A DNA stretch of 64,000 nt from Cryobacterium zongtaii (GTDB lineage Bacteria > Actinomycetota > Actinomycetes > Actinomycetales > Microbacteriaceae): positions 62,001 to 126,000 of the forward strand of contig NZ_PPXD01000001.1 of the NCBI RefSeq assembly GCF_002909375.1, in the 5' to 3' direction. Below the pieces are notes generated by a model that searched no databases, was not told the origin of the DNA, and saw only the letters and a program-made list of their open reading frames with translations. The position numbers and the translations under genes were made by a program. Positions 45,746 to 54,875 of the stretch are shown piece by piece; position 1 is the first letter of the stretch; the number at the start of each line of letters is the position of its first letter.

Positions 45746-46063
45746 ATGAAGATTCTCATCGTGTGTGGTGCCGGAGCGTCCAGCGCATTCGTGGCGCACA
45801 GGCTGCGGGTCACCGGCAAGGAACGCGGGCTCACCCTCGCGGTCGTCGCCGGTAGCGAAGGGGACCTACCGTCCTCGCTCGACACCATTGACGTACTCCT
45901 GGTCGGTCCCCACCTCGCACCCCGCTTCGAGCGCATCAGCGCCCAGGCGAAAGAGCGCGGCGTGGGCGTGGCACTGCTGCCCGACTCGGTGTTCTCGGCG
46001 CGTGACGGCGTCGTGGCACTTGATCTGGCCGTAGATGCCGAACACGAGCGGTCGTGGGTCTGA
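45746..46063 (+). CDS. Orphan PTS EIIB-like protein (lactose/cellobiose IIB type)
   Basis: The 105-aa protein is a single IIB domain: MKILIVCGAGASSAFVA places the phosphorylatable Cys at residue 7 in the usual loop, and the rest matches the Rossmann-like fold. No partner EIIA or EIIC of the same family is encoded nearby. The ATG at 45746 has AGGAAAG upstream, while an in-frame ATG 36 nt earlier lacks it. It is the first gene after the operator and may pass phosphate to the regulator or to an EIIC encoded elsewhere. Confidence 0.78.
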   Translation: MKILIVCGAGASSAFVAHRLRVTGKERGLTLAVVAGSEGDLPSSLDTIDVLLVGPHLAPRFERISAQAKERGVGVALLPDSVFSARDGVVALDLAVDAEHERSWV

Positions 46064-46133
46064 CTTCGCAGGTCACCCGCACCGTTCCATCCGTTTTTTG
46101 TTGTGCCGGCCGCCGCCGGCTGCCCGCACGAAG

Positions 46134-46157
46134 CCGGGACCTCGACTGAGGCCCCGG
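46134..46157 (+). promoter_or_regulatory. Hairpin in the ptsH leader
   Basis: CCGGGACCTC (46134-46143) pairs with GAGGCCCCGG (46148-46157) apart from one mismatch, with a 4-nt loop. A T-rich run (GTTTTTTG, 46093-46100) precedes it. It may separate expression of the EIIB-like gene from ptsH-ptsI. Confidence 0.4.
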
Positions 46158-46193
46158 TGACACTCCCGCACGTTGGAAAGGCAGGCGCGACAC

Positions 46194-46460
46194 ATGGTCG
46201 AACGCACCGTACAGATCGGATCGACGCACGGGCTGCACGCGCGCCCCGCGAAACTCTTCACGAAGGCCGCCGCCGCCGCGGGAGCCCCGGTCACCCTGCA
46301 GAAGGGCGACGGCAAGCCGGTCAATGCCGCCAGCATCCTCGGCGTCATCTCGCTGGGCATCAACCACGGTGACAGCGTCACCCTCGCCACCGACGGCGAC
46401 AACGCCGACACCGTGCTCGACGGCCTCGTCGAGCTCCTCCTCACCGACCACGACGCCTAG
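46194..46460 (+). CDS. ptsH: Phosphocarrier protein HPr
   Basis: The 88-aa protein carries phosphate from enzyme I to the sugar-specific EIIA domains. The active His15 lies in STHGLHARPA, and Ser47 in NAASILGVISLG is at the position of the regulatory Ser46 of Gram-positive HPr. The ATG at 46194 was chosen for length and the upstream GGAAAGG; an in-frame start 21 nt earlier is possible. ptsI follows after 13 nt. Confidence 0.95.
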   Translation: MVERTVQIGSTHGLHARPAKLFTKAAAAAGAPVTLQKGDGKPVNAASILGVISLGINHGDSVTLATDGDNADTVLDGLVELLLTDHDA

Positions 46461-46473
46461 GCGGGACGCGCAC

Positions 46474-48198
46474 ATGATTGAGCTGCAGGGCATCGGGATC
46501 GGCCAGGGCGTCGCCATCGGCCGGGTCCTGCGCATGCCCGCACCGTTGCCGGAGCCTGTCAGCACCCGCAGCACCCTCGACCCGGATGCCGAACTGGCCC
46601 GGGCGACCGCGTCGATGCGCACCGTCGCCGAAGACCTCGAAGCCCGGGGCGAACGCGCCGGCGGCACCGCCCAGGAGGTGCTCGAGGCCCAGGCCATGAT
46701 GGCCGAGGACCCCACCCTCCTCGAGGAGGTCACCGTCCGGCTGCACAAGCACCAGACCGCCGAACGCGCCGTGTTCGAGGCCTTCGCCGTCTTCCGCGAC
46801 CAGATGCTGGCCCTCGGCGGCTACCTCGGTGAGCGCGCCGCCGACCTCGACGACGTGGCCCAGCGGGTCATCGCGGACCTCGGCGGCCTGCCCGCACCGG
46901 GTGTGCCGGACCCCGAAGACCCCTTTGTACTCGTCGCCCACGACCTCGCCCCCGCCGACACGGCCCTGCTCGACCTCGACAAGGTGCTCGGCCTGATCAC
47001 CATCGACGGTGGACCCACCTCGCACACCGCCATCCTGGCCCGGGAGAAGTCGATCACCGCGATCGTGGGCACCCACGCCGCCGCGCAGCTCGCCGACGGC
47101 GACGAGGTCATCATCGACGCCGCCAACGGCATCGTGCTCGTGGCCCCCACCGCGAAGCAGCTCGCAGAGGCCCGCGCCCGCATCGCCGCCCGCGAAGCCC
47201 GCGCGCTGGCCCCGATCGGCCCCGGCCGGCTCAAGGACGGCACGCCGGTGCCGCTGCTGGCCAACCTCGGTTCGGCGGATGGCGCCGCCAAGGCTGTCGC
47301 CCTCGGCGCCGAAGGTGTGGGCCTGTTCCGCACCGAGTTCCTCTTCCTCGACTCCACCTCCGCGCCCACAGTGACGCAACAGCGTGAGCAGTACGAGCGG
47401 ATGCTGCGCGCCTTCCCCGGCCAGAAGGTCGTGGTGCGGGCGCTCGACGCCGGCGCCGACAAGCCCCTGGCGTTCCTCAACGACGCCGCCGAGGAGAACC
47501 CCGCCCTGGGCCTGCGCGGCCTGCGTGCCCTTCGTGCCAGCGAGGACATCCTGCGGGAGCAGCTCACCGCCCTCGCCGAAGCCGACGCGGCCACCGACGC
47601 GGACCTCTGGGTGATGGCGCCGATGGTGTCCACCGTGGAAGAGACCGTGTACTTCACCGCCCTCGCCCACGAGCTGGGCCTGAAGACCGCCGGGGTCATG
47701 GTCGAGGTGCCGAGCGCGGCACTGCTGGCCAACCACATCCTGGCGCACGCCGACTTTGCCTCCATCGGCACCAATGACCTGACCCAGTACACGCTGGCGG
47801 CGGACCGGATGCTCGGCAGCGTCGCCGCGTTCCAGGACCCGTGGCACCCCGCGGTGCTTCGCCTGGTGGGCGAGGTCGGCGCCGCCGGCGCGAGCCTGGG
47901 CAAGCCCGTCGGTGTCTGCGGCGAGGCCGCGGCCGACCCGCTGCTGGCCGTGGTGCTCGTGGGCCTCGGCGCCACCACCCTGTCGATGTCGGCGTCAGCT
48001 CTCGCCGACGTTCGGTCCTCCCTGGCCGACTTCACACTCGAGCAGGCCCGGCACCTCGCCGACGCCGCTCTGTCCGCCGATGGCGCAGCATCCGCTCGCG
48101 CCGCGGCAACCGCAATCGCACACAGCTACACCAGCACCGCCCCCACCGGCACGGGCCCTACCGTGCTTGCAACCCCCGAGAGAGGTACACAGAAATGA
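46474..48198 (+). CDS. ptsI: PTS enzyme I (phosphoenolpyruvate-protein phosphotransferase)
   Basis: The 574-aa enzyme transfers phosphate from PEP to HPr. The active His184 is in GGPTSHTAILAR. The HPr-binding helical domain precedes it, and the PEP-binding TIM barrel has GVGLFRTEFLFL and the SIGTNDLTQYTLAADR motif. I chose the ATG at 46474 because the protein then starts at the family N-terminus (MIELQGIGIGQGVAIG). The stop overlaps the mtlA ATG. Confidence 0.96.
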   Translation: MIELQGIGIGQGVAIGRVLRMPAPLPEPVSTRSTLDPDAELARATASMRTVAEDLEARGERAGGTAQEVLEAQAMMAEDPTLLEEVTVRLHKHQTAERAVFEAFAVFRDQMLALGGYLGERAADLDDVAQRVIADLGGLPAPGVPDPEDPFVLVAHDLAPADTALLDLDKVLGLITIDGGPTSHTAILAREKSITAIVGTHAAAQLADGDEVIIDAANGIVLVAPTAKQLAEARARIAAREARALAPIGPGRLKDGTPVPLLANLGSADGAAKAVALGAEGVGLFRTEFLFLDSTSAPTVTQQREQYERMLRAFPGQKVVVRALDAGADKPLAFLNDAAEENPALGLRGLRALRASEDILREQLTALAEADAATDADLWVMAPMVSTVEETVYFTALAHELGLKTAGVMVEVPSAALLANHILAHADFASIGTNDLTQYTLAADRMLGSVAAFQDPWHPAVLRLVGEVGAAGASLGKPVGVCGEAAADPLLAVVLVGLGATTLSMSASALADVRSSLADFTLEQARHLADAALSADGAASARAAATAIAHSYTSTAPTGTGPTVLATPERGTQK

Positions 48199-49652
48199 CA
48201 ACGACGTCTGTCACCGAGAAGAAGGGCGCGAGGGTCCACGTACAGGCCTTCGGCACCTTCCTGAGCGGCATGATCATGCCCAACATCGCGGCGTTCATCG
48301 CGTGGGGCATCATCACCGCCTTCTTCATCCCCACCGGCTGGACCCCGAACGAGACCCTGGTCACGCTCGTGGACCCGATGATCTTGTACCTACTGCCGTT
48401 GCTGATCGCCAACACCGGTGGCCGGATGGTCTACGGCACCCGCGGTGGAGTGATCGCCTCGATCGCCACCATGGGTGTCATCGTGGGCAGCTCGATCCCG
48501 ATGTTCATCGGCGCCATGATCGTCGGCCCGCTGTCCGCATGGATCCTGATGAAGGTCGACAAGATCTGGGCCGGCAAGATCCGCCCCGGCTTCGAGATGC
48601 TGGTGGACAACTTCTCCGCCGGTATCCTCGGCTTCGCCCTGGCGCTGGGTGCGTTCTTCGGAATCGCCCCGCTGGTCACCGGCCTGAGCGCCTTCCTCGA
48701 GACCATCGTGGACTGGCTCATCGTCAACGGCCTGCTGCCGATCGCGTCGATCTTCATCGAACCGGGCAAGATCCTCTTCCTCAACAACGCCATCAACCAC
48801 GGTGTGCTCACCCCCATCGGTGTGCAGCAGGTCCAGGAGTCCGGCAAGTCCATCCTGTTCCTGCTCGAGGCGAACCCCGGCCCGGGCCTCGGCATCCTGC
48901 TCGCGTTCTCGTTCTTCGGCGTCGGCCTGGCCCGCGCGAGTGCACCCGGCGCGATCATCATCCAGTTCCTCGGTGGCATCCACGAGATCTACTTCCCGTA
49001 TGTGCTGATGAAGCCGATGATGGTGCTCGCCGCCATCGGTGGCGGCATGACCGGTGTTGCCGTGAACGTCGCTTTCCAGACCGGCCTCCGCGCCCCCGCC
49101 TCGCCCGGCAGCATCATCGCCGTGCTGGCGCAGACCCCGGCAACCGACTTCATCGGCGTCATCCTCTCGGTCATCGCCTCAGCCGGTGTCTCGTTCGCGA
49201 TCGGTGGTGTCATCCTCCGCGCCAGCCGCAAGAAGGACCTCGCCGCTGAGAACGACAACGAACTGGCCGCCGCTATCGCCAAGACCGAAGCCAACAAGGG
49301 CAAGTCCAGCTCGATCCTGGGCAACCTCGGCGCCACGGCCACGACCGGCACCGCAGTGAAGAACATCGTCTTCGCCTGCGACGCCGGCATGGGCTCCAGC
49401 GCCATGGGCGCCTCGGTGCTGCGCAACAAGATCAAGAAGGCCGGCATCGAAGGGGTCACGGTGACCAACCAGGCCATCGCGAACCTCGACGGCACCGCCG
49501 ACCTCGTGATCACCCACCAGGACCTGACGGACCGGGCCCGCGGCAAGAGCCCCAAGTCGGTTCACGTGTCGGTGGACAACTTCATGAACAGCCCGAAGTA
49601 CGACGAGGTCGTGCAGTCCCTGCAGGGCAGCGACAAAGGAGTGACCAAGTAA
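48195..49652 (+). CDS. mtlA: PTS mannitol transporter EIICB
   Basis: The 485-aa protein carries mannitol across the membrane and phosphorylates it. The IIC part has eight or so membrane stretches from about residue 15 to 345 with GGIHEIYFPYVLMKP. A linker leads to a IIB domain with the active Cys395 in FACDAGMGSSAMGASVLR. There is no IIA domain; that is supplied by mtlF. Both ends overlap neighbours (ATGA and TAATG). Confidence 0.96.
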   Translation: MTTTSVTEKKGARVHVQAFGTFLSGMIMPNIAAFIAWGIITAFFIPTGWTPNETLVTLVDPMILYLLPLLIANTGGRMVYGTRGGVIASIATMGVIVGSSIPMFIGAMIVGPLSAWILMKVDKIWAGKIRPGFEMLVDNFSAGILGFALALGAFFGIAPLVTGLSAFLETIVDWLIVNGLLPIASIFIEPGKILFLNNAINHGVLTPIGVQQVQESGKSILFLLEANPGPGLGILLAFSFFGVGLARASAPGAIIIQFLGGIHEIYFPYVLMKPMMVLAAIGGGMTGVAVNVAFQTGLRAPASPGSIIAVLAQTPATDFIGVILSVIASAGVSFAIGGVILRASRKKDLAAENDNELAAAIAKTEANKGKSSSILGNLGATATTGTAVKNIVFACDAGMGSSAMGASVLRNKIKKAGIEGVTVTNQAIANLDGTADLVITHQDLTDRARGKSPKSVHVSVDNFMNSPKYDEVVQSLQGSDKGVTK

Positions 49653-50092
49653 TGACCCAGAGCATTCTGGAACCGCAGAACGTGGTGGCCGCGGGTGCGG
49701 CCACCACGCGGGACGAGGCCATCCGTGAGGCCGGTGCCCTGTTGGTCGCCGCCGGAGCGGTGAAGCAGGAGTACGTCGACTCGATGTTCGAGCGCGAAAA
49801 CTCCGTCTCGACCTACATGGGCAACTTCCTGGCGATCCCGCACGGCACCAACGACGCGAAGGAGTCGATCGTGCGATCGGCACTCTCGCTGGTGCGGTAC
49901 GCGGAGCCGATCGATTGGGACGGCCAGCCCGTCAAGTTCGCGGTCGGCATCGCCGGCCTGAACAACGAACACCTGGAGATCCTCTCCAAGATCGCCGTCG
50001 TCTTCTCCGACGAGGACGAAGTACAGAAACTGATCGACGCTGGTTCGCAGGACGAGATCTTCGCCCTGCTCGAGGAGGTAAACGCAGAATGA
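49652..50092 (+). CDS. mtlF: PTS mannitol EIIA component
   Basis: The 146-aa soluble protein passes phosphate from HPr to the IIB domain of MtlA. The active His64 is in [13 protein letters not shown], and the [12 protein letters not shown] and [13 protein letters not shown] segments follow the family. The start overlaps the mtlA stop; the end overlaps mtlD. Confidence 0.96.
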   Translation: MTQSILEPQNVVAAGAATTRDEAIREAGALLVAAGAVKQEYVDSMFERENSVSTYMGNFLAIPHGTNDAKESIVRSALSLVRYAEPIDWDGQPVKFAVGIAGLNNEHLEILSKIAVVFSDEDEVQKLIDAGSQDEIFALLEEVNAE

Positions 50093-51237
50093 AAGCCATT
50101 CACTTCGGCGCGGGCAACATCGGCCGCGGCTTCGTAGGTCTCCTGCTCCATGAGGCCGGTTATGAGGTTGTCTTCGCCGATGTGAATGGCCCTCTCATCG
50201 AGGCGCTGCAGCAGGCGCCGTCCTACACCGTGCACGAGGCGGGGGAGACTCCCACCGACAAGGTGGTCGACAACTTCCGCGCCCTCAACAGCGCCACTTC
50301 GGAGGCCGATCTCATCAACGAGATCGCCACGGCGGATGCTGTCACCACCGCTGTGGGTCCCACCGTGCTGCGGTTCGTGGCCCCGGTCATCGCGGCGGGC
50401 CTGGCCCGCCGCGAGGCCGGGTTGCCCCCGCTGGCCGTGATGGCCTGCGAGAACGCGATCAACGCCACCGATGTGCTCGCCGAGCAGGTCTGGGCGAACG
50501 TGCCAGAGGGTGACCGCGCGGCCCTGAAAGGCCGGGTGGCCTTCGCCAACACCGCCGTGGACCGCATCGTCCCCGGCCAATCGAAGGATGCCGGCATCGA
50601 CGTCACCGTCGAGGCCTTCTACGAGTGGGTCATCGAAAGCCCCGCGTTCGGCTCCGCCCCGCCATCGATTCCCGGCGCCACGTTCGTGGAGGACCTCGCG
50701 CCCTACATTGAGCGCAAACTCTTCACCGTGAACACCGGACACGCCACCGTCGCCTACCTCGGCACCCAGGCCGGCGTCTCCAAGCTCTCTGACGCGCTTC
50801 TGGTGCCGTCGGTCGCGGATGGTGCCCGCCGGGTGCTCGAGGAGACCAGCGCCCTCCTGGTGGCCAAGCACGGCCTCGACGAGGCCACCCAGCGCGCCTA
50901 CCGCCAGAAGATCCTCGGCCGGTTCGCGAACCCGTCGCTGCCGGACACCGTCGAACGAGTCGGCCGTCAGCCGCTGCGCAAGCTCAGCCGGCACGAGCGT
51001 TTCATCGGCCCGGCCGCCGAGATCGCCGAACGGGGCACCCGTCCCGTGGCGCTGCTGGAGGCGATTGCCGCGGCCCTCCGCTTCGACGTCGCAGACGACG
51101 AGCAGAGTGTTGAGCTGCAGCGGATGCTCGCCACCGACTCCGCCGAGACCATCGTGGCGAACGTGTGCGGGCTTGAGGCCACGCATCCGCTCTACGCCGA
51201 TGTGCTCGCGGTCGTGGCAGCGGCGACCAGATTATAG
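50089..51237 (+). CDS. mtlD: Mannitol-1-phosphate 5-dehydrogenase
   Basis: The 382-aa enzyme oxidises mannitol-1-phosphate to fructose-6-phosphate with NAD+. It has an N-terminal nucleotide-binding motif [23 protein letters not shown], and the catalytic-lysine region [25 protein letters not shown] precedes the ATG inside mtlF. It is the last gene of the PTS operon, followed after 128 nt by infA. Confidence 0.96.
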   Translation: MKAIHFGAGNIGRGFVGLLLHEAGYEVVFADVNGPLIEALQQAPSYTVHEAGETPTDKVVDNFRALNSATSEADLINEIATADAVTTAVGPTVLRFVAPVIAAGLARREAGLPPLAVMACENAINATDVLAEQVWANVPEGDRAALKGRVAFANTAVDRIVPGQSKDAGIDVTVEAFYEWVIESPAFGSAPPSIPGATFVEDLAPYIERKLFTVNTGHATVAYLGTQAGVSKLSDALLVPSVADGARRVLEETSALLVAKHGLDEATQRAYRQKILGRFANPSLPDTVERVGRQPLRKLSRHERFIGPAAEIAERGTRPVALLEAIAAALRFDVADDEQSVELQRMLATDSAETIVANVCGLEATHPLYADVLAVVAAATRL

Positions 51238-51244
51238 GGATGAA

Positions 51245-51274
51245 TTGCCAAAGGGCAATCGCATAGCATAGGAT
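51245..51274 (+). promoter_or_regulatory. Probable promoter of the infA/alpha operon
   Basis: TTGCCA (51245-51250) and TAGGAT (51269-51274) are 18 nt apart. The -35 lies in a small dyad, ATTGCC-AAAG-GGCAAT (51244-51259), which begins 7 nt after the mtlD stop and might itself act as a weak terminator or operator. Confidence 0.5.
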
Positions 51275-51365
51275 AAATCCTTGGTGTCTAGCACTGCCTT
51301 TACTGGCGTGTCTGGAGGCCACAATCCCGCAAGACCAGCAACCAATACTTTAGCGATAGTGAGTT

Positions 51366-51587
51366 ATGGCCAAAAAAGACGGTGTCATCGAGATCGAGGG
51401 CGCAGTAGTCGAAGCTCTTCCCAACGCGATGTTTCGCGTTGAGTTGACCAACGGCCACAAAGTTCTTGCCCACATTTCGGGCAAGATGCGTCAGCACTAC
51501 ATCCGCATCCTTCCTGAGGACCGTGTGATCGTGGAACTGAGCCCTTACGACCTGACCCGCGGTCGGATCGTATACCGCTACAAGTAA
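51366..51587 (+). CDS. infA: Translation initiation factor IF-1
   Basis: The 73-aa OB-fold protein binds the 30S A site during initiation. It reads [27 protein letters not shown] and ends in the RGRIVYRYK tail, both characteristic. It restarts the ribosomal gene cluster after the mannitol block. Confidence 0.98.
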   Translation: MAKKDGVIEIEGAVVEALPNAMFRVELTNGHKVLAHISGKMRQHYIRILPEDRVIVELSPYDLTRGRIVYRYK

Positions 51588-51654
51588 GCGTTGCTGTAAG
51601 TAACGGCCTGCGGCATTCCGTGGGTACGAAGACAGCGATTACAAGGACACACCC

Positions 51655-51768
51655 ATGAAGGTCAAGCCCAGCGTCAAGAAGATCTGTGACAAGTGCAAGG
51701 TCATCCGCCGTAACGGCAACGTGATGGTCATCTGCGAGAACCCGCGTCACAAGCAGCGTCAGGGCTAG
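51655..51768 (+). CDS. rpmJ: 50S ribosomal protein L36, zinc-binding form
   Basis: The 37-aa protein ([20 protein letters not shown]...) has zinc ligands Cys11, Cys14, Cys27 and His32, so it is the C+ form. An AAGGACAC ribosome site precedes the ATG. It is 67 nt after infA in the standard order. Confidence 0.97.
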   Translation: MKVKPSVKKICDKCKVIRRNGNVMVICENPRHKQRQG

Positions 51769-51809
51769 GTCTCGACACGCTCGACCAGCGATGGTCGTTC
51801 TCGAGATCC
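51768..51809. repeat. Palindrome family copy between rpmJ and rpsM
   Basis: GGTCTCGACACGCTCGACC (51768-51786) is followed by a partly complementary arm at 51793-51809. It starts at the last base of the rpmJ stop codon. It belongs to the GGTYGAGC-type dispersed family. Confidence 0.6.
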
Positions 51810-51928
51810 ACGCACGACACAACTAAATACATAGCAGTGCCGGGAACCCTTCGGGGGGACACCATCGGTTGGAGGCCGATGCACAGGTGCTGCTACAGAC
51901 CTCCACTCATCCCACAGGAGAAGCCACA

Positions 51929-52303
51929 ATGGCACGTCTAGCCGGCGTAGACATTCCGCGCGATAAGCGCGTGGAAGTTGCACTTACTTACATTTTCGGT
52001 GTTGGCCGTACGAGGGCACTCAAGACCCTCGCCGACGTCGAGATCGATGGAAACATTCGCGTCAAGGACCTGACTGACGAGCAGCTCGTCCAGCTCCGCG
52101 ACTACATCGAAGGAACCTTCAAGATCGAGGGTGACCTTCGCCGTGAGATCGCCGCTGACATCCGCCGCAAGGTCGAGATCGGTAGCTACGAAGGTATTCG
52201 TCACCGCAAGGGCCTGCCCGTTCGCGGCCAGCGCACCAAGACCAACGCTCGTACCCGCAAGGGCCCGAAGCGCACCGTAGCCGGCAAGAAGAAGGCGCGC
52301 TAG
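51929..52303 (+). CDS. rpsM: 30S ribosomal protein S13
   Basis: The 124-aa 30S-head protein contacts the P-site tRNA. It starts [26 protein letters not shown] and has [26 protein letters not shown] text near the end (here [13 protein letters not shown]). The ATG at 51929 follows AGGAGAAG; an in-frame start 60 nt upstream adds non-S13 sequence. The leader of 160 nt contains a repeat-family hairpin. Confidence 0.98.
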   Translation: MARLAGVDIPRDKRVEVALTYIFGVGRTRALKTLADVEIDGNIRVKDLTDEQLVQLRDYIEGTFKIEGDLRREIAADIRRKVEIGSYEGIRHRKGLPVRGQRTKTNARTRKGPKRTVAGKKKAR

Positions 52304-52345
52304 GCCTCGCCTAGCCCGTCACGCCTCTAGGATTCAGGAGAAATC

Positions 52346-52744
52346 ATGGCAGCACCAAAGTCGGCCGTACGGAAGCCGCGTAAGAAAGAAAAGAAGAACA
52401 TTGCTGTGGGCCAGGCCCACATCAAGAGCACCTTCAACAACACCATCGTCTCGATCACCGACACCACCGGTGCGGTCATCAGCTGGGCGTCCTCAGGTGG
52501 AGTTGGCTTCAAGGGTTCGCGCAAGTCGACCCCGTTCGCCGCTCAGCTGGCTGCAGAGTCTGCAGCTCGCCAGGCCCAGGAGCACGGCATGAAGAAGGTT
52601 GACGTCTTCGTCAAGGGACCGGGTTCAGGCCGCGAAACGGCTATCCGTTCGCTGCAGGCCGCTGGCCTCGAAGTTGGCTCGATCAACGACGTGACGCCCC
52701 AGGCCCACAACGGTTGCCGTCCCCCGAAGCGCCGCCGCGTTTAA
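52346..52744 (+). CDS. rpsK: 30S ribosomal protein S11
   Basis: The 132-aa platform protein has [28 protein letters not shown] and ends [19 protein letters not shown], both near-invariant. It follows rpsM by 42 nt. The next gene is rpoA, not rpsD, after a 167-nt structured spacer. Confidence 0.98.
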   Translation: MAAPKSAVRKPRKKEKKNIAVGQAHIKSTFNNTIVSITDTTGAVISWASSGGVGFKGSRKSTPFAAQLAAESAARQAQEHGMKKVDVFVKGPGSGRETAIRSLQAAGLEVGSINDVTPQAHNGCRPPKRRRV

Positions 52745-52752
52745 TTCCTTTC

Positions 52753-52813
52753 AGTGACTGGCGATTGGGCTTGTCTGGGTCGAAAGATCCGGGCAGGCTC
52801 ACTCGCCGTTCAC
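52753..52813 (+). promoter_or_regulatory. Long stem with GAAA tetraloop between rpsK and rpoA
   Basis: Residues 52767-52781 pair with 52786-52800 to give a 15-bp stem (several G-U pairs) closed by a GAAA tetraloop. The flanks 52753-52763 and 52803-52813 add a further imperfect outer stem. The presence of many G-U pairs suggests selection on RNA rather than DNA. It may process or attenuate the mRNA before rpoA. Confidence 0.5.
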
Positions 52814-52911
52814 CGCGACAGGGCCGCTTCTCGCGGGCCCGTCGAGACTCACAATTTCACAACTCGCCACTAAGTGTCATATAGCGGACACTTCGCCGAA
52901 AGGAATCAATA

Positions 52912-53901
52912 GTGCTTATTGCACAGCGCCCCACGCTCACCGAAGAGAACATCTCGGAGTTCCGGTCCCGGTTCGTCATCGAACCCCTCGAGCCCGGCTT
53001 CGGCTACACCCTCGGTAACTCGATGCGCCGCACCCTGCTTTCCTCGATTCCCGGCGCTGCTGTCACCAGCATCCGTATCGATGGAGTGCTTCACGAATTC
53101 AGCACCGTTCCCGGGGTCAAGGAAGATGTCACCGAGATCATCCTGAACATCAAGGGCCTGGTCATCTCCAGCGAGCACGACGAGCCGATCACCGCGTACC
53201 TGCGCAAGCAGGGCTCCGGCCAGGTCACGGCCGCCGACATCTCGGCTCCGGCCGGCGTCGAGGTTCACAACCCCGAGCTCGTCATCGCGACCCTGAACGA
53301 CAAGGCCAAGTTCGAACTCGAACTGACCATCGAGCGTGGCCGTGGTTACGTGTCGGCTACCCAGAACCGCAACGAGTACTCCGAGGCCGGCCAGATTCCG
53401 GTCGACTCGATCTACTCGCCGGTTCTCAAGGTGACCTACCGTGTCGAGGCAACTCGTGCCGGTGAGCGCACTGACTTCGACCGCCTCGTCGTTGACGTGG
53501 AGACCAAGTCGGCTATCTCGCCCCGCGACGCCATCGCATCCGCCGGTCGCACGCTGACCGAGCTGTTCGGTCTGGCCCGCGAGCTGAACACCGCTGCTGA
53601 GGGCATTGAGATCGGCCCCGCGCCGGTCGACGCCGTCCTCTCCACCGAGCTGTCCGTGCCGATCGAAGACCTCGATCTGTCCGTGCGCTCGTACAACTGC
53701 CTCAAGCGCGAAGGCATCAACAACGTCAGCGAACTGGTCGCCCTCTCGGAGACCCAGCTGATGAACATCCGCAACTTCGGTCAGAAGTCGGTGGATGAGG
53801 TCAAGGACAAGCTCGTAGAGCTCGGCCTGTCGCTGAAGGATTCTGTGCCCGGCTTTGACGGTGCGCACTTCTACAGCGGTTACGACGAAGAAACCATCTA
53901 A
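52912..53901 (+). CDS. rpoA: RNA polymerase alpha subunit
   Basis: The 329-aa protein has the dimerising N-terminal domain with [24 protein letters not shown] linker leads to the C-terminal DNA-binding domain (about residues 250-312, with [21 protein letters not shown] and [14 protein letters not shown]). The GTG start has AAAGGA upstream. It lies in the alpha operon between rpsK and rplQ. Confidence 0.98.
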   Translation: MLIAQRPTLTEENISEFRSRFVIEPLEPGFGYTLGNSMRRTLLSSIPGAAVTSIRIDGVLHEFSTVPGVKEDVTEIILNIKGLVISSEHDEPITAYLRKQGSGQVTAADISAPAGVEVHNPELVIATLNDKAKFELELTIERGRGYVSATQNRNEYSEAGQIPVDSIYSPVLKVTYRVEATRAGERTDFDRLVVDVETKSAISPRDAIASAGRTLTELFGLARELNTAAEGIEIGPAPVDAVLSTELSVPIEDLDLSVRSYNCLKREGINNVSELVALSETQLMNIRNFGQKSVDEVKDKLVELGLSLKDSVPGFDGAHFYSGYDEETI

Positions 53902-53952
53902 GGCTCGTCGTTCCTCGACGCCTTTCGACTTTGATACTGGAGATTACCGATA

Positions 53953-54471
53953 ATGCCTAAGCCCACTAAGGGAGCCCGTCTCGGTGGCGGACCGGCGCAC
54001 GAGCGCCTCATGCTCGCGAACCTGGCTGCCGCCCTGTTCACCCACAAGTCCATCAAGACGACCGAGACGCGCGCCAAGCGCCTGCGTCCGGTTGCCGAGC
54101 GCCTGGTGACTTTCGCCAAGCGTGGCGACCTGCACGCTCGTCGTCGCGTTCTCGCGACGATCGGCGACAAGACCGTCGTGCACGAGCTCTTCACCGAGAT
54201 CGCGCCCCAGGTTGCGCTGCGCGATGGCGGCTACACCCGCATCACGAAGCTCGGCTTCCGCAAGGGCGACAACGCCTCCATGGTGCAGATGGAGCTCGTT
54301 CTCGAGCCCGTTTCGCCCAAGGTGAAGTCGAACAAGGCCTCCGCAGCGAAGGCGTCCGCGCCCGTCGCCGAGGAGACCCCGGTTGAGGCTGAGACCGTTG
54401 AAGCTGAGACCGTTGAAGCCGAGACCGTTGAGGCCGACGCTGCTGACGCATCCGCTGAGGAAGCCAAGTAA
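53953..54471 (+). CDS. rplQ: 50S ribosomal protein L17 with acidic C-terminal tail
   Basis: The first 120 residues are L17 ([29 protein letters not shown]...). They are followed by about 50 residues of Lys/Ala then Glu/Val/Ala/Thr repeats (VEAET units). The 172-aa total compares with about 120 elsewhere. The repeats are also present as DNA repeats of 15 nt. It is the last gene of the alpha operon. Confidence 0.97.
   Translation: MPKPTKGARLGGGPAHERLMLANLAAALFTHKSIKTTETRAKRLRPVAERLVTFAKRGDLHARRRVLATIGDKTVVHELFTEIAPQVALRDGGYTRITKLGFRKGDNASMVQMELVLEPVSPKVKSNKASAAKASAPVAEETPVEAETVEAETVEAETVEADAADASAEEAK
54382..54441 (+). repeat. 15-nt tandem repeat inside rplQ
   Basis: Four in-frame units start at 54382, 54397, 54412 and 54427. 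Each begins GTTGARGC and encodes V-E-A-E-T (the last V-E-A-D-A). Slippage in these units would change tail length without a frameshift. Confidence 0.85.
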
Positions 54472-54495
54472 CACCAGCTTCACCCGCAGTACCTG

Positions 54496-54525
54496 AAAGG
54501 GCCCGACTTCGGTCGGGCCCTTTTT
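54496..54525 (+). terminator. Intrinsic terminator of the alpha operon
   Basis: AAAGGGCCCGAC (54496-54507) pairs perfectly with GTCGGGCCCTTT (54512-54523) around a TTCG loop and is followed by more T residues. It lies 25 nt after rplQ. Confidence 0.93.
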
Positions 54526-54875
54526 GTGTGCCCGAGGATGGTGCTGGAGGCGCCCGCTTCGGCTCGATGCACCCCCTGCGGCTGGATGCGCCCGCTATAG
54601 CGGGCGCGCTCGGCCACACGAGGTGCAGTGTGGGCGTGCCGGCGGGGCACGCAGAGGTCGATGGCGGTGTGGGTGGCTCCGCCGGCGGTACGCGGGTCAG
54701 GCGCCGCTATGCGCCTGGCGCGCCACCCGCATGGCGGCGCCTTGCCCGCATACCTCGAGAGGTCCCGCCCGCATGATTCGAGACCCCGCCCGCATGCCTC
54801 GAGGTGCGTCGCCCACATGCCTCGGATACCCGGTCGGCGCATCCGCCGCACGGCCCAACCGCCGCGGCGGGTGGG
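54526..54875. repeat. Gene-free interval with palindrome and tandem repeats
   Basis: No real gene was seen in this interval between the rplQ terminator and the convergent acyltransferase. It holds a perfect 20-bp palindrome, GCGCCCGCTATAGCGGGCGC (54588-54607), and about four tandem units of 21-23 nt starting at 54744, 54767, 54788 and 54811. Each unit opens GCCCRCAT and contains CTCGA or TTCGA. Composition is very GC-rich. Confidence 0.65.

Noticed and set aside
46441..47847. 468-aa minus-strand open frame opposite ptsI
   Set aside because: ptsI motifs on the plus strand are conclusive.
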